Of a stretch of 37,282 bases of DNA, positions 1-8,077 are shown in pieces. This DNA comes from an uncultured Pseudomonadota bacterium. Lineage in GTDB: Bacteria; Pseudomonadota; Alphaproteobacteria; RUG11792. The notes beneath the pieces are model-generated. The model was not told where the DNA came from and searched no databases. It was given only the letters and a program-made list of their open reading frames with translations. Location: NCBI GenBank assembly GCA_902784055.1, contig CACZTP010000006.1, positions 1 through 37,282 on the forward strand, read 5' to 3'. Position 1 is the stretch's first letter; each line of letters opens with the position of its first letter. A program made the translations under genes and the position numbers.

Positions 1-738
1 GTTAATTACTTCGCAGATGAGAACATAAATATTGTAACAGGGTTTTTAAAACATGATTGGGATTGTTATTTAACTCAATTCGGCGTAATTAACGATATTA
101 AAAAGCCTCTAAAGGAACTTGAGTTAAATGGTAACACGTTTAAAGTCACGCCAATTGGTATTGATTTTACTGAATATTTGGTAACAGCGAAAAACAGTGT
201 TATTAAACAAGTAACAAAATTATCTAATAATACAAAAAATAACACAAAATTTTGTCAAAAAAGAAGCACGACCAAAAGCAAAAAACTTTACGAAAATAAT
301 TACGAACAAATTACCAGTGTTAGAGAGAACATCGATGAACTTAATAAAATAAGCAAACGCTCCAACAAATCTAAATTAAACATAAATTCAAGCAAAATCA
401 AAGGAATTGAAGAAAACGGTTTTAATTTATTGGATGCCCCATCAATTGTTTATCCGATTAACAACAAAAAGCCGGAACGACCAAAAATATCTGCAAAGAT
501 GAATAACACAGGTTATAAACCTCAAGTTACACCTGGATATGTTAATGAGTCTAAAGTGAGGAACGATGATAAAAACAATGCTGTTAATTGTGACTATGAA
601 GATATAAAAATTCAGGAGATGAGAAAAAATAGAAATAACATTGAATATCTTCAAAACCTGCAAGGAGAAGATTTTTTTACAGAACTAAATCGTTTTTACG
701 CCGAAGGAAAAATCAACCTCTCCATGAATGAGAACTGA
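1..738 (+). CDS. Unrecognised protein, 3' part (5' end outside window)
   Basis: The reading frame is open from base 1 to the TGA at 736-738, so the gene starts upstream of the window and 245 codons are visible. The first ATG-like start inside the frame is not needed, because coding continues without a stop back to the edge. The visible protein starts with a possibly folded segment and then becomes very rich in Lys, Asn, Ser and Ile, with low-complexity polar stretches. That suggests a disordered C-terminal half. No transmembrane segment or catalytic motif is evident and I do not recognise the family. It is convergent with lnt, with about 100 bases between the stop codons. Confidence 0.6.
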   Translation, partial: VNYFADENINIVTGFLKHDWDCYLTQFGVINDIKKPLKELELNGNTFKVTPIGIDFTEYLVTAKNSVIKQVTKLSNNTKNNTKFCQKRSTTKSKKLYENNYEQITSVRENIDELNKISKRSNKSKLNINSSKIKGIEENGFNLLDAPSIVYPINNKKPERPKISAKMNNTGYKPQVTPGYVNESKVRNDDKNNAVNCDYEDIKIQEMRKNRNNIEYLQNLQGEDFFTELNRFYAEGKINLSMNEN

Positions 739-806
739 ATTAGAAAGGCTTAAGCGCTGATAATAGCAACACGAACAGATAAAATCACAATCGAATTTTG
801 TAATTT

Positions 807-837
807 AGGGCAGAGATAGATCTTCTTGTTTTGCCCT
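807..837. terminator. Weak hairpin between convergent genes
   Basis: AGGGCA (807-812) pairs with TGCCCT (832-837) and encloses a loop of about 19 bases. It lies between the stop of the partial gene (+) and the stop of lnt (-). Neither side has a convincing T-run, so it could be a weak bidirectional terminator or a chance hairpin. Confidence 0.25.
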
Positions 838-839
838 AT

Positions 840-2243
840 TTACAAATGTAATTCGTAATCAATCCGTCCAATTGTGTCGGTATCTAACATTTTTACTATT
901 TCCCCTTTTTTATTAAAAATGCATGATATGCCATTATTAGCACAGCGTACGACCGGTTTACGTTCTTCGATAGCTCTAAAACATGCTGTTTTAATATGCT
1001 GATACGGAGCATCTGTATTACCAAACCAAGCGTCATTGCTTATAGTCAAAATCCATTTAGAACTTTTACTACTTATTACTTTTCGAGGGAAAATTATTTC
1101 ATAGCAGATATTAACCTCGAATAGAGGTATTCCGGGCAAATTAAACGTTTTAGATAAATTACCTTTAGTAAAGTTTTCCATTCCTTTAGTTAGTTTTTTA
1201 GGTCCTAATTTCGAAACCCATTTGGGAATATATTCGCCAAATGGAACCAAATGTTTTTTATCATAAACCTGTAAAAATTCACTTTTATTATTTATAGCAA
1301 TGGCGCTATTATAAATTTTTTCATTTTCAATTCGATCAATGCCAGTAATTAATATTTCGTTTTTACCCATTTGCGAAGTGACATATTGCATAAGATAGGG
1401 ATCAAACGTTGTGCCAACTGCACTTTCAGCCCATATTATCAACCTTTTTTTATTAGAACCAAAAGCTGACAAAGCAATATGTAAATCCAAATTATCCCAA
1501 AAGTTTTTAGGGTCAAACTTCGATTGCTGAGAAATGGCTGGCTGAACTATAGATATGTTCAACGTTTCTTTAGTTTTTTCACTGCATAATTCGATTTTAT
1601 AAAATCCATATCCAGCAATAATTACTGTTAAAATAATCGAGTATTTGTATGTTTTTTTTGTTAGCAAAACTAAAATAAGTAATAAAAAAAATGATACACC
1701 ATACACAGTTACTAAATCGGCAATCTGTGCAAAGTATGGAATTTTGTACGTTACATATCCTACTAAATTCCAAGGGAACCCGGTAAATAAATATCCTCTT
1801 AAAATTTCGAATATAGTCCAAAATACCGCAAATGACACACGTTGCGTAATTATTGAGTTGAATTTATTTGATAAGTAGCATGTTAATGCTGGAAATAATG
1901 CGAGATATGCAACAAGTAAAATTACAGCAAAGTACCCTAAGTTACCCATTCCAACACACTTAAATGATTGAGCTATCCAACAAAGCGTACTTAAAAAATA
2001 TCCATATCCAAACCAGTACCCAACTGTAAAAACTTTGTTTTTACAATTAATTTCTAATATATGTAACAATGTTGGTATCGCTATTAAGAGCCATATAAAC
2101 TGTTCAGATTTATTGAATGAATTTTTTAAACAAAGACCCAATACAAAGGCTGATAATTTGGGGTGTGCAATAAGTAGAAAGTCAAGCCGAGCTTTTATAT
2201 ATTTAAGTTTATTTTTTAATACTTTTAAGTTTTTCAATTGCAT
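840..2243 (-). CDS. lnt: Apolipoprotein N-acyltransferase Lnt
   Basis: Inner-membrane enzyme that adds the third acyl chain to the N-terminal Cys of lipoproteins. The 467-residue protein has about six hydrophobic segments before residue 220, followed by a nitrilase-like (carbon-nitrogen hydrolase) domain. The family's catalytic triad is visible: Glu273 in WAESAVG, Lys329 in YDKKHLVPFGEY, and Cys380 in EVNICYEIIFP. The NDAWFG segment near the C terminus is also typical. The start ATG lies inside the upstream Sel1-repeat gene (35-base overlap). There is no later Met before the membrane region, so this start is likely, and translation is probably coupled. It is the last gene of a uppP, Sel1-repeat, lnt run. 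Confidence 0.93.
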   Translation of the reverse strand: MQLKNLKVLKNKLKYIKARLDFLLIAHPKLSAFVLGLCLKNSFNKSEQFIWLLIAIPTLLHILEINCKNKVFTVGYWFGYGYFLSTLCWIAQSFKCVGMGNLGYFAVILLVAYLALFPALTCYLSNKFNSIITQRVSFAVFWTIFEILRGYLFTGFPWNLVGYVTYKIPYFAQIADLVTVYGVSFFLLLILVLLTKKTYKYSIILTVIIAGYGFYKIELCSEKTKETLNISIVQPAISQQSKFDPKNFWDNLDLHIALSAFGSNKKRLIIWAESAVGTTFDPYLMQYVTSQMGKNEILITGIDRIENEKIYNSAIAINNKSEFLQVYDKKHLVPFGEYIPKWVSKLGPKKLTKGMENFTKGNLSKTFNLPGIPLFEVNICYEIIFPRKVISSKSSKWILTISNDAWFGNTDAPYQHIKTACFRAIEERKPVVRCANNGISCIFNKKGEIVKMLDTDTIGRIDYELHL

Positions 2244-2748
2244 TTTGTTTTGATATAAGTATGTATGGCTTAAATTCCTTCATTGCAGGATTTTTTAACG
2301 CCATATTAAGCCAATATATAGCTTTACGTATTCCCTTACTGCTTTTTGCATATTTTAAAAATACAACTCCAGCATTAAATTGTGCTACTCCGTAACCTTT
2401 TTTTGCTGACATTCTGTAATACTCAAGTGCTTTTTTATGATCTTTTGGTCTTATATCACCAGAATAATAACCATCTCCTATTGAATTAAGTGCTTCTGGT
2501 AGTCCCATATTAGCAGCTTTTGTTATATATATATCTGCTTTTTTCATATTTTTGTCATACAACAATAGAGTTCCATACATAAAACAACAGTATGGCTCTT
2601 TAATATTAGTAAGTAAATATTTCTTTACAGTTTCTGGCTTTTTGTCTATCCATGTCGCTATGTAATTATTAACACTTTTTTTAAAGCAATCAGCATTTGA
2701 CGATTGTATCGCAAAAATAAAACATAACGTTTTAAAAATGTATTTCAT
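2209..2748 (-). CDS. Exported Sel1-like (TPR-type) repeat protein
   Basis: A 179-residue protein with an N-terminal Sec-type signal peptide (hydrophobic segment LCFIFAIQSS, likely cleavage near SNA-D) and then Sel1-like helical repeats. Repeat signatures are A-x-x-Y-I-T-K-A-A-N-M-G, A-L-E-Y-Y-R-M-S-A-K-K-G-Y and A-I-Y-W-L-N-M-A. Sel1 proteins are scaffolds for protein-protein contacts, often in the periplasm. The target here is unknown. Its start overlaps the uppP stop by four bases (ATGA type) and its end overlaps lnt, so the three are very likely co-transcribed and translationally coupled. Its position between two envelope enzymes hints at an envelope role, which is inference. Confidence 0.8.
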   Translation of the reverse strand: MKYIFKTLCFIFAIQSSNADCFKKSVNNYIATWIDKKPETVKKYLLTNIKEPYCCFMYGTLLLYDKNMKKADIYITKAANMGLPEALNSIGDGYYSGDIRPKDHKKALEYYRMSAKKGYGVAQFNAGVVFLKYAKSSKGIRKAIYWLNMALKNPAMKEFKPYILISKQNAIEKLKSIKK

Positions 2749-3533
2749 AATAAAAATATTGTTATTAACCCGAGGACAATCCTATAACACATAATACCGA
2801 AAAAACCGCGTTTTTCCATGTATTTTACACATATAGGTAACGCGATAACTCCAATTACCCCTGAAATGGCTATACCCAAAATGTGGCTTTTATCAAAAGA
2901 CAGCTGTGTATTCGAGTTAAAAGCACTAAACAGCTCTATGCACAAAACTCCAGCAATAGTAGGTATAGCAAGAAGTAATGAGTTTGATAAAGCCTGTTTG
3001 CGATTAACGCCAAAAAGCCTATACGCAGTAGTACATATACCTAAGCGGCTTACACCAGGAATAAATGCTAACGATTGAATAACTCCTATTAACAAATCTC
3101 TCATATATGCGGACTTCGTACAACGCTGAATAAATTTACTATTAGATACTGTGTCACTAAGCCATAGGATAATTCCAAATATAATAAGCATCAGTCCCGA
3201 TATAACTGGTGAATTAAAATTTTTTATAAAATTATGAGAAACCGCTCCTATAATAACAACAGGAATTGTTGCAAGTACGATTGTACTGAACTTTGTTTGC
3301 GCCAGCTTTACTTTTTTGGTAAAAAGACCAAGTAATATATCCCATAACGTTTTTCTGAAATACACAACTAGAACAATTAAGCTTCCCGCATGCAATGTTA
3401 TTTTCATTCTAAAGTCGAACTCTCCAAATGAAAACATCTTTGATATTACATCCAGATTTGCGGAAGAGCTTATAGGCAAAAATTCTCCCACTCCTTGGAC
3501 AATTCCAAGAACTAGAGTTTGTAAAGCATCCAT
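2745..3533 (-). CDS. uppP: Undecaprenyl-diphosphatase UppP/BacA
   Basis: Integral membrane enzyme that dephosphorylates undecaprenyl pyrophosphate, recycling the lipid carrier for peptidoglycan synthesis. The 262 residues match the family length and are mostly hydrophobic segments. Visible motifs are the (E/Q)xxxE box as Q13-x-x-x-E17 followed by FLPISSS, and the second signature PGVSRLG with Arg163. The usual His of the SSxxHL segment (His30 in E. coli BacA) is Asn26 here (SSSANLD), which is unusual for an active enzyme. It heads the overlapping uppP, Sel1-repeat, lnt operon, which fits envelope synthesis. Confidence 0.92.
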   Translation of the reverse strand: MDALQTLVLGIVQGVGEFLPISSSANLDVISKMFSFGEFDFRMKITLHAGSLIVLVVYFRKTLWDILLGLFTKKVKLAQTKFSTIVLATIPVVIIGAVSHNFIKNFNSPVISGLMLIIFGIILWLSDTVSNSKFIQRCTKSAYMRDLLIGVIQSLAFIPGVSRLGICTTAYRLFGVNRKQALSNSLLLAIPTIAGVLCIELFSAFNSNTQLSFDKSHILGIAISGVIGVIALPICVKYMEKRGFFGIMCYRIVLGLITIFLL

Positions 3534-3572
3534 GCTAAATCCAATAACGTCTTTTCTTTAGGATAACGCATA

Positions 3573-3587
3573 CCGGGCGATGCCCGG
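3573..3587. other. GC-rich palindromic hairpin upstream of uppP
   Basis: CCGGGC (3573-3578) pairs perfectly with GCCCGG (3582-3587) across a three-base loop. Flanking TTCTTTA and TAAAGAA arms could extend the structure. It sits in the 68-base gap between the tyrS stop and the uppP start, both on the minus strand, and stands out as G+C-rich in AT-rich surroundings. There is no T-run after it, so a terminator is uncertain. It could also be a leader structure of uppP or a dispersed palindromic element. Confidence 0.45.
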
Positions 3588-3601
3588 CACTTAAAGAAAA
3601 T

Positions 3602-4810
3602 TTAGAATATAATTTTTTTGAATTTCTTTTTACCTACAGAAATTAAACAAGACTTGTCAATAACTGTGTCGTATTTAGCAATTGTAACGTCATCAACTTT
3701 AACGCCTCCACCTTCGATAAGACGTTTAGCTTGGGTCGCACTTTCGGCAAATCCTGCCTCTTTTAATACCTTATCTAAAGGCATAGGATTGTTTAATTTA
3801 ACGGTTGCAATAGCATCTGAGTGAACACCACCAGTTGCGGATTGGTGTATAGCATTTAAGTCAGCTGTAGGATGTACGAACGATGTAACACTATCAGCTA
3901 ATATTATTTTAGCTTCATTGATTTTTGAACTACCAATAAATGCTTCATATTTAGCTATTTCTTCTAGAGGCAAGTCTGTGAATATTTCCATTAAATGGAC
4001 AACATCTCTGTCATCGACATTTCTCCAGTATTGCCAGAAATCAAACGGTGATAAGAGCTTTTCATCAAGCCATACTGTACCAGCTTCAGTTTTACCCATT
4101 TTTTTACCGTCAGAATTGAGTAACAACGGAATTGATAGACCAAAAGCCTCTTTCCCTGTTTTTCTTCGAACTAAATCGACCCCATGCGTCATATTCGACC
4201 ATTGATCTTGCCCTCCTATCTGCAAAACACAGTTATACGTTTCAAACAAGTGCAAGAAATCGTACGCTTGTAAGATCATGTAGTTAAACTCAAGAAAACT
4301 CAAATGTTGTTGACGTTCTAATCTTGCGCTGACACTATCCATTGCAAGCATTTTGTTGACTGAAAACAATACTCCAAAATCACGAAGGAAGTCTATATAC
4401 TTCAATTTTGATAACCAATCATCGTTATTTACTGAAATTGCTCTGTTATCGCTATTAAAATCAATTAGTGTCGAAAGTTTTCTATTAATTGATTTAATAT
4501 TGTCCAAAATTGCGTCATACGATAGCATCTTACGTTGAGTTTCTTTCCACGTAGGATCCCCTATTTTACCAGTAGCTCCTCCGCAAAGAACTATAGGCTT
4601 ATGTCCGGCGTCCTGAAGTTTTTTTACAAGTTTTATCCATAGTAAATGCCCAACATGTAAACTACTCGCAGTAGGGTCATAACCTATATAAAAAACAACC
4701 GGTTCATCCCCACAGAATAGATCGTCTATTTCTGCGATATTAGTAGCCTGATAAATGTAGTGACGGACGTTTAAATCATTTAATAAATCTGACTTAAATT
4801 TATAATCCAT
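3602..4810 (-). CDS. tyrS: Tyrosyl-tRNA synthetase
   Basis: Class I aminoacyl-tRNA synthetase charging tRNA-Tyr. The 402-residue protein has the HIGH-type motif HVGH (52-55), a tyrosine-site segment with GGQDQW near 199-204, the KMSKS-type loop as KMGKT (237-241), and a C-terminal S4-like RNA-binding domain ending near KVDDVTIAKYDTVI. The start at 4810 is chosen because AGAAGGG lies eight bases upstream and the protein then begins at the normal place. A longer frame reaching 4861 would add 17 residues and run to the edge of a terminator-like hairpin. Confidence 0.95.
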   Translation of the reverse strand: MDYKFKSDLLNDLNVRHYIYQATNIAEIDDLFCGDEPVVFYIGYDPTASSLHVGHLLWIKLVKKLQDAGHKPIVLCGGATGKIGDPTWKETQRKMLSYDAILDNIKSINRKLSTLIDFNSDNRAISVNNDDWLSKLKYIDFLRDFGVLFSVNKMLAMDSVSARLERQQHLSFLEFNYMILQAYDFLHLFETYNCVLQIGGQDQWSNMTHGVDLVRRKTGKEAFGLSIPLLLNSDGKKMGKTEAGTVWLDEKLLSPFDFWQYWRNVDDRDVVHLMEIFTDLPLEEIAKYEAFIGSSKINEAKIILADSVTSFVHPTADLNAIHQSATGGVHSDAIATVKLNNPMPLDKVLKEAGFAESATQAKRLIEGGGVKVDDVTIAKYDTVIDKSCLISVGKKKFKKIIF

Positions 4811-4850
4811 AATTTTAACCCTTCTGATTTTGGATACTTCGTATGTAATA

Positions 4851-4886
4851 ACATAAAACAAACCTTTTGTAGGTTAACATAAAAGG
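4851..4886 (-). terminator. Rho-independent terminator after the exported-protein gene
   Basis: On the minus strand an eight-pair stem (CCTTTTAT with GTAAAAGG-type pairing, one G-T pair; plus-strand 4863-4886) is followed at once by TTTGTTTT. It lies about 60 bases after the stop of the 4947-6467 gene and before tyrS, so tyrS probably has its own promoter or relies on readthrough. Confidence 0.45.
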
Positions 4887-4946
4887 CTACACTCGTCGCA
4901 TCAACATTGGACTTTTCCTATACAGAACTAAATTCATACAAAAATA

Positions 4947-6467
4947 TTATTCCCCCCCGAAAAATGGAGAAATTTTCGTGTACAGTTCTTCTAAATCCCT
5001 TTGTTTTGGGCTTTTTACCAACCGTTCTACGTAGGGTGTGAATTCTTGTACTGTTTTTTTGTTTTTATTACCCATTAAGTTGGTCACCATTTCTTCAATG
5101 AGATTAAGATTCAATTTTACTAGTCGTAAATCAGCAAACATTTTAAATAAATGGTATAGAATACCAGTAACCTTTGTATACGCTTCATTTGATGTCAAAT
5201 CATAACGTAAATCAAAAAAAATTTTTAGAAATACTTTCGGGTTAATATATCTTTTATATTCAAGAGGTAACGAATTTTTGTCATCAATAAATTTCTTTGT
5301 TAAAGATATTGATCCGTCTGCATACATAACGTACTCATTCAGTTTAGAGCTATCAAAGGTAGATAAGTCTTTTAATTTTGTTAATATGAAAATATAATCA
5401 AAATCATAATCGCTAGTATTAATCTTATATATATCTTTATAAAGTTTGTATTTTTGCAATAATGAATTGTATCTATCAACAAATTTTTTTGCAAATTGTA
5501 TTTTTTTATAGAAATTATCCAACAGTTCGCCTTTGTTTTTGAAGCCTTTGCACGCACATTCTGCAGTTTTCTTAAGATTGAAAAAATCTATTTCGTTCCG
5601 GCTTATCTGGAGCGAACTTTTTCCAAACAGCTCTAACTGCGCCGCCCACAATAAACTAAACCTCGTAAGAGCACCATCGTCATCGATATAAATCGGAAAA
5701 ATCTTAGTATCGGCATAAATCATTCGTGCCATATGGTAATAGTTAAGTATATTGAACTGATTCATATAGCACAACCAATCGTGTTTTATAAACGCTTCTA
5801 ATTTTTTTTTATTATTGTCAAATTTCGATAACAGATATTTATATAAGGATATACCGGTAGATAATTGTGCAAAACCTAGTTCCTCTCTTACCTTTCGCAT
5901 AGATGCGTCCCAAACCTGACCTAGGTTATCATGATTATTTGCAATACACGAGAAATGACACCCAAATAATACAGATATGAAATTTATGCGCGCAAATATA
6001 TTTTTTATACAAGGATCGTTTAATGTCCGGCTCATAGGCTCATCTTTTTCAAGGTCTAAAATGTATTCAGCAAATGAAAAGTTCGACTTTTCTGCACTGT
6101 AATTGTCAAACCAGGTTTGGGGACTTATACATTCTTTTGATATAGACCCTGCTCGTCTTTTACTAGATGCTATTACAAATTCTTCAGTAGACGCAATAAT
6201 TTGTTTCAAAGCTTTAATTGAGGTATAAAAAGGATCCGTTTTGTCAGTAATAGCTTTTAAAGCCCAATAATCTTTACCATACAAATCAGAAGCAGTTCTG
6301 ATTTGTATATCGACATTATAACTAACGCATTTGTAGATATCACTTTTTTCATCTACATAAAATGAATTATTTTTATTTTCACAACGTTGTTCTGTTGCAA
6401 GCGATACGTCGCTAAAAAATACGAGTATTGACAATGAAGATAATAACAATTTAATTAAAATTTTCAT
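4947..6467 (-). CDS. Unknown exported protein, 506 residues
   Basis: I do not recognise this family. The N terminus is a clear Sec signal peptide: Lys-Ile-Leu-Ile-Lys, a hydrophobic core LLLSSLSILVFF, and likely cleavage near SLA-T. The mature protein has several Cys residues (including GCHFSC and CACKG), which could form disulphides after export, and is otherwise predicted mainly helical and Lys-rich. There is no beta-barrel C terminus, lipobox or repeat. It stands alone between dnaB and tyrS with about 90 bases before it and a candidate terminator after it. Its size and helical, Cys-containing nature resemble the exported proteins at 35638-37209, but I could not establish homology by eye. 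Confidence 0.75.
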   Translation of the reverse strand: MKILIKLLLSSLSILVFFSDVSLATEQRCENKNNSFYVDEKSDIYKCVSYNVDIQIRTASDLYGKDYWALKAITDKTDPFYTSIKALKQIIASTEEFVIASSKRRAGSISKECISPQTWFDNYSAEKSNFSFAEYILDLEKDEPMSRTLNDPCIKNIFARINFISVLFGCHFSCIANNHDNLGQVWDASMRKVREELGFAQLSTGISLYKYLLSKFDNNKKKLEAFIKHDWLCYMNQFNILNYYHMARMIYADTKIFPIYIDDDGALTRFSLLWAAQLELFGKSSLQISRNEIDFFNLKKTAECACKGFKNKGELLDNFYKKIQFAKKFVDRYNSLLQKYKLYKDIYKINTSDYDFDYIFILTKLKDLSTFDSSKLNEYVMYADGSISLTKKFIDDKNSLPLEYKRYINPKVFLKIFFDLRYDLTSNEAYTKVTGILYHLFKMFADLRLVKLNLNLIEEMVTNLMGNKNKKTVQEFTPYVERLVKSPKQRDLEELYTKISPFFGGE

Positions 6468-6558
6468 ATTAATACAATGCCTTTATATGTTTCATTTGTC
6501 CCAATTAATTATATGATAATATCAAACATTTTTCAAATAGGCGAACAGTTTTTATATA

Positions 6559-7986
6559 TCACTGCTCCCCCTTTATATTTCCGAATTTTGTCAAATTTGG
6601 ATCAAAGAATAATGGAATTGTCGCTATTGGACCGTTTCTATGTTTTGCGACTATAACATCAGCTCGGTTATATATTTTATTCATTTCTTGCGTCCATTTA
6701 TCGTGGTCTGGAGTATTACATTTTGGCTCTTGTCTCGCTTTGTAATAGGCCTCACGATAAACAAACATTACTATATCAGCATCCTGCTCTATAGACCCGC
6801 TATCTCGCAAATCAGCTAGTTGCGGACGTTTATCATCTCTTTGCTCAACTGCACGTGAAAGTTGAGATAAAGCAATTATTGGGATATTCAAGTCTTTTGC
6901 TATTCCTTTGAGTTGACGCGTTATTGTTGAAACCTCTTGTACGCGATTTTCTCCAGTTTTACTTTTATATTCTGATGACATCAATTGTAAATAATCTATT
7001 ATAACGAGACCTATATTGTTTTTTGTCTGCACTTTTCTTATTTTATGTTTTACTTGTTGGCATGTTATATTCGGTGTTTCTTCTATATACAACTCGAGTT
7101 TTTCCATTTGTTGATAGAAGTTTGAAAATATATCTATATTATTTCTATTAATATTTCCCCTCTTTATATCCCAGGCTGATATGCTCGTAGCACATGATAA
7201 TAGACGTGTGGCTAACTGCTCAGCTGACATTTCGAGAGAGAAAAAAATAACTCCCGCCCCTTCTTTTTTCCCATGCAGTCCTGCTTTTGCAGCATTGAAT
7301 GCTATATTTATCGCCAAAGCCGTTTTCCCCATTGAGGGGCGACCAGCAAGGATTAATAAATCTGATCGGTTAAATCCTCCAAGACATCTATCCATTAATG
7401 TAAAACCTGATGTAATTCCTGAAATGTGCTGATCGCTATTAAGTGCCTCCTTTGAAGTTTTTATTACATCTTGCAACGCTTCACTAAACTTCACTATATG
7501 ACCACCCATTTGTTGACTTGATAACTCATATAACTGCTGTTCGGCGTTGTCTATTAATTCTATTGCATTAGTATCCGTAAATTGATGTTTTGCTCTATAC
7601 TCGCTGTTTAAACATACTTTATTAAGTTCACGTCGTAAATAAAGATCGGTAATTACAGTCGCGTAGTCAGATATATTAAGCCCTATAACAGCGTCTAAAA
7701 GATTTACTAAAAAGTCTCGCCCTCCTGCCTCTTTAAATTGCTCGTTTATTCCAAGTTCGGTAGACAGGGTAATCGGATCTGCTGTTATACCTTTGTTTAC
7801 TAATGAAGTTATCGCTTTGAATATATCCTGATGTAATGGGGTATATATATGACTCGGATCAAACGTATCTGGCAAGCCGTCAAGCAACGTATTATCTAGT
7901 AATAATATTCCTAACAAAGATCGCTCTGCTTCTATATTAAATAAAAATCCGGCATCTGCTTCTTGTTGTAATACGTCATTGCTCAT
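6559..7986 (-). CDS. dnaB: Replicative DNA helicase DnaB
   Basis: Hexameric 5'-3' helicase that unwinds DNA at the replication fork. The 475 residues hold the N-terminal helical domain (about 15-120), a linker, and a RecA-like motor. Walker A is GRPSMGKT (215-222), Walker B lies in the IIDYLQLMS segment, and the later motifs ALSQLSR and DLRDSGSIEQDAD are intact. The start is supported by AAGGAAG about ten bases upstream of the ATG. It is preceded by the terminator of the giant gene, so it is probably transcribed from its own promoter in the 7987-8030 interval. Confidence 0.96.
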   Translation of the reverse strand: MSNDVLQQEADAGFLFNIEAERSLLGILLLDNTLLDGLPDTFDPSHIYTPLHQDIFKAITSLVNKGITADPITLSTELGINEQFKEAGGRDFLVNLLDAVIGLNISDYATVITDLYLRRELNKVCLNSEYRAKHQFTDTNAIELIDNAEQQLYELSSQQMGGHIVKFSEALQDVIKTSKEALNSDQHISGITSGFTLMDRCLGGFNRSDLLILAGRPSMGKTALAINIAFNAAKAGLHGKKEGAGVIFFSLEMSAEQLATRLLSCATSISAWDIKRGNINRNNIDIFSNFYQQMEKLELYIEETPNITCQQVKHKIRKVQTKNNIGLVIIDYLQLMSSEYKSKTGENRVQEVSTITRQLKGIAKDLNIPIIALSQLSRAVEQRDDKRPQLADLRDSGSIEQDADIVMFVYREAYYKARQEPKCNTPDHDKWTQEMNKIYNRADVIVAKHRNGPIATIPLFFDPNLTKFGNIKGEQ

Positions 7987-8021
7987 TAAAAACCAGCTTC
8001 CTTAATTCTCACAGCAGTTTA

Positions 8022-8066
8022 ACAAAAAAACGCCCTCCGCTCTTGTTTGAACAAATGGACGTTTTT
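8022..8066 (-). terminator. Rho-independent terminator of the giant gene
   Basis: On the minus strand AAACGTCC (plus 8057-8064) pairs with GGGCGTTT (plus 8028-8035) with one G-T pair, and is followed by a run of T. The hairpin begins about 14 bases after the stop of the 2048-residue protein gene. The plus-strand side also ends in T residues, so it could work both ways. Confidence 0.75.
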
Positions 8067-8077
8067 TCGTTATCTTG

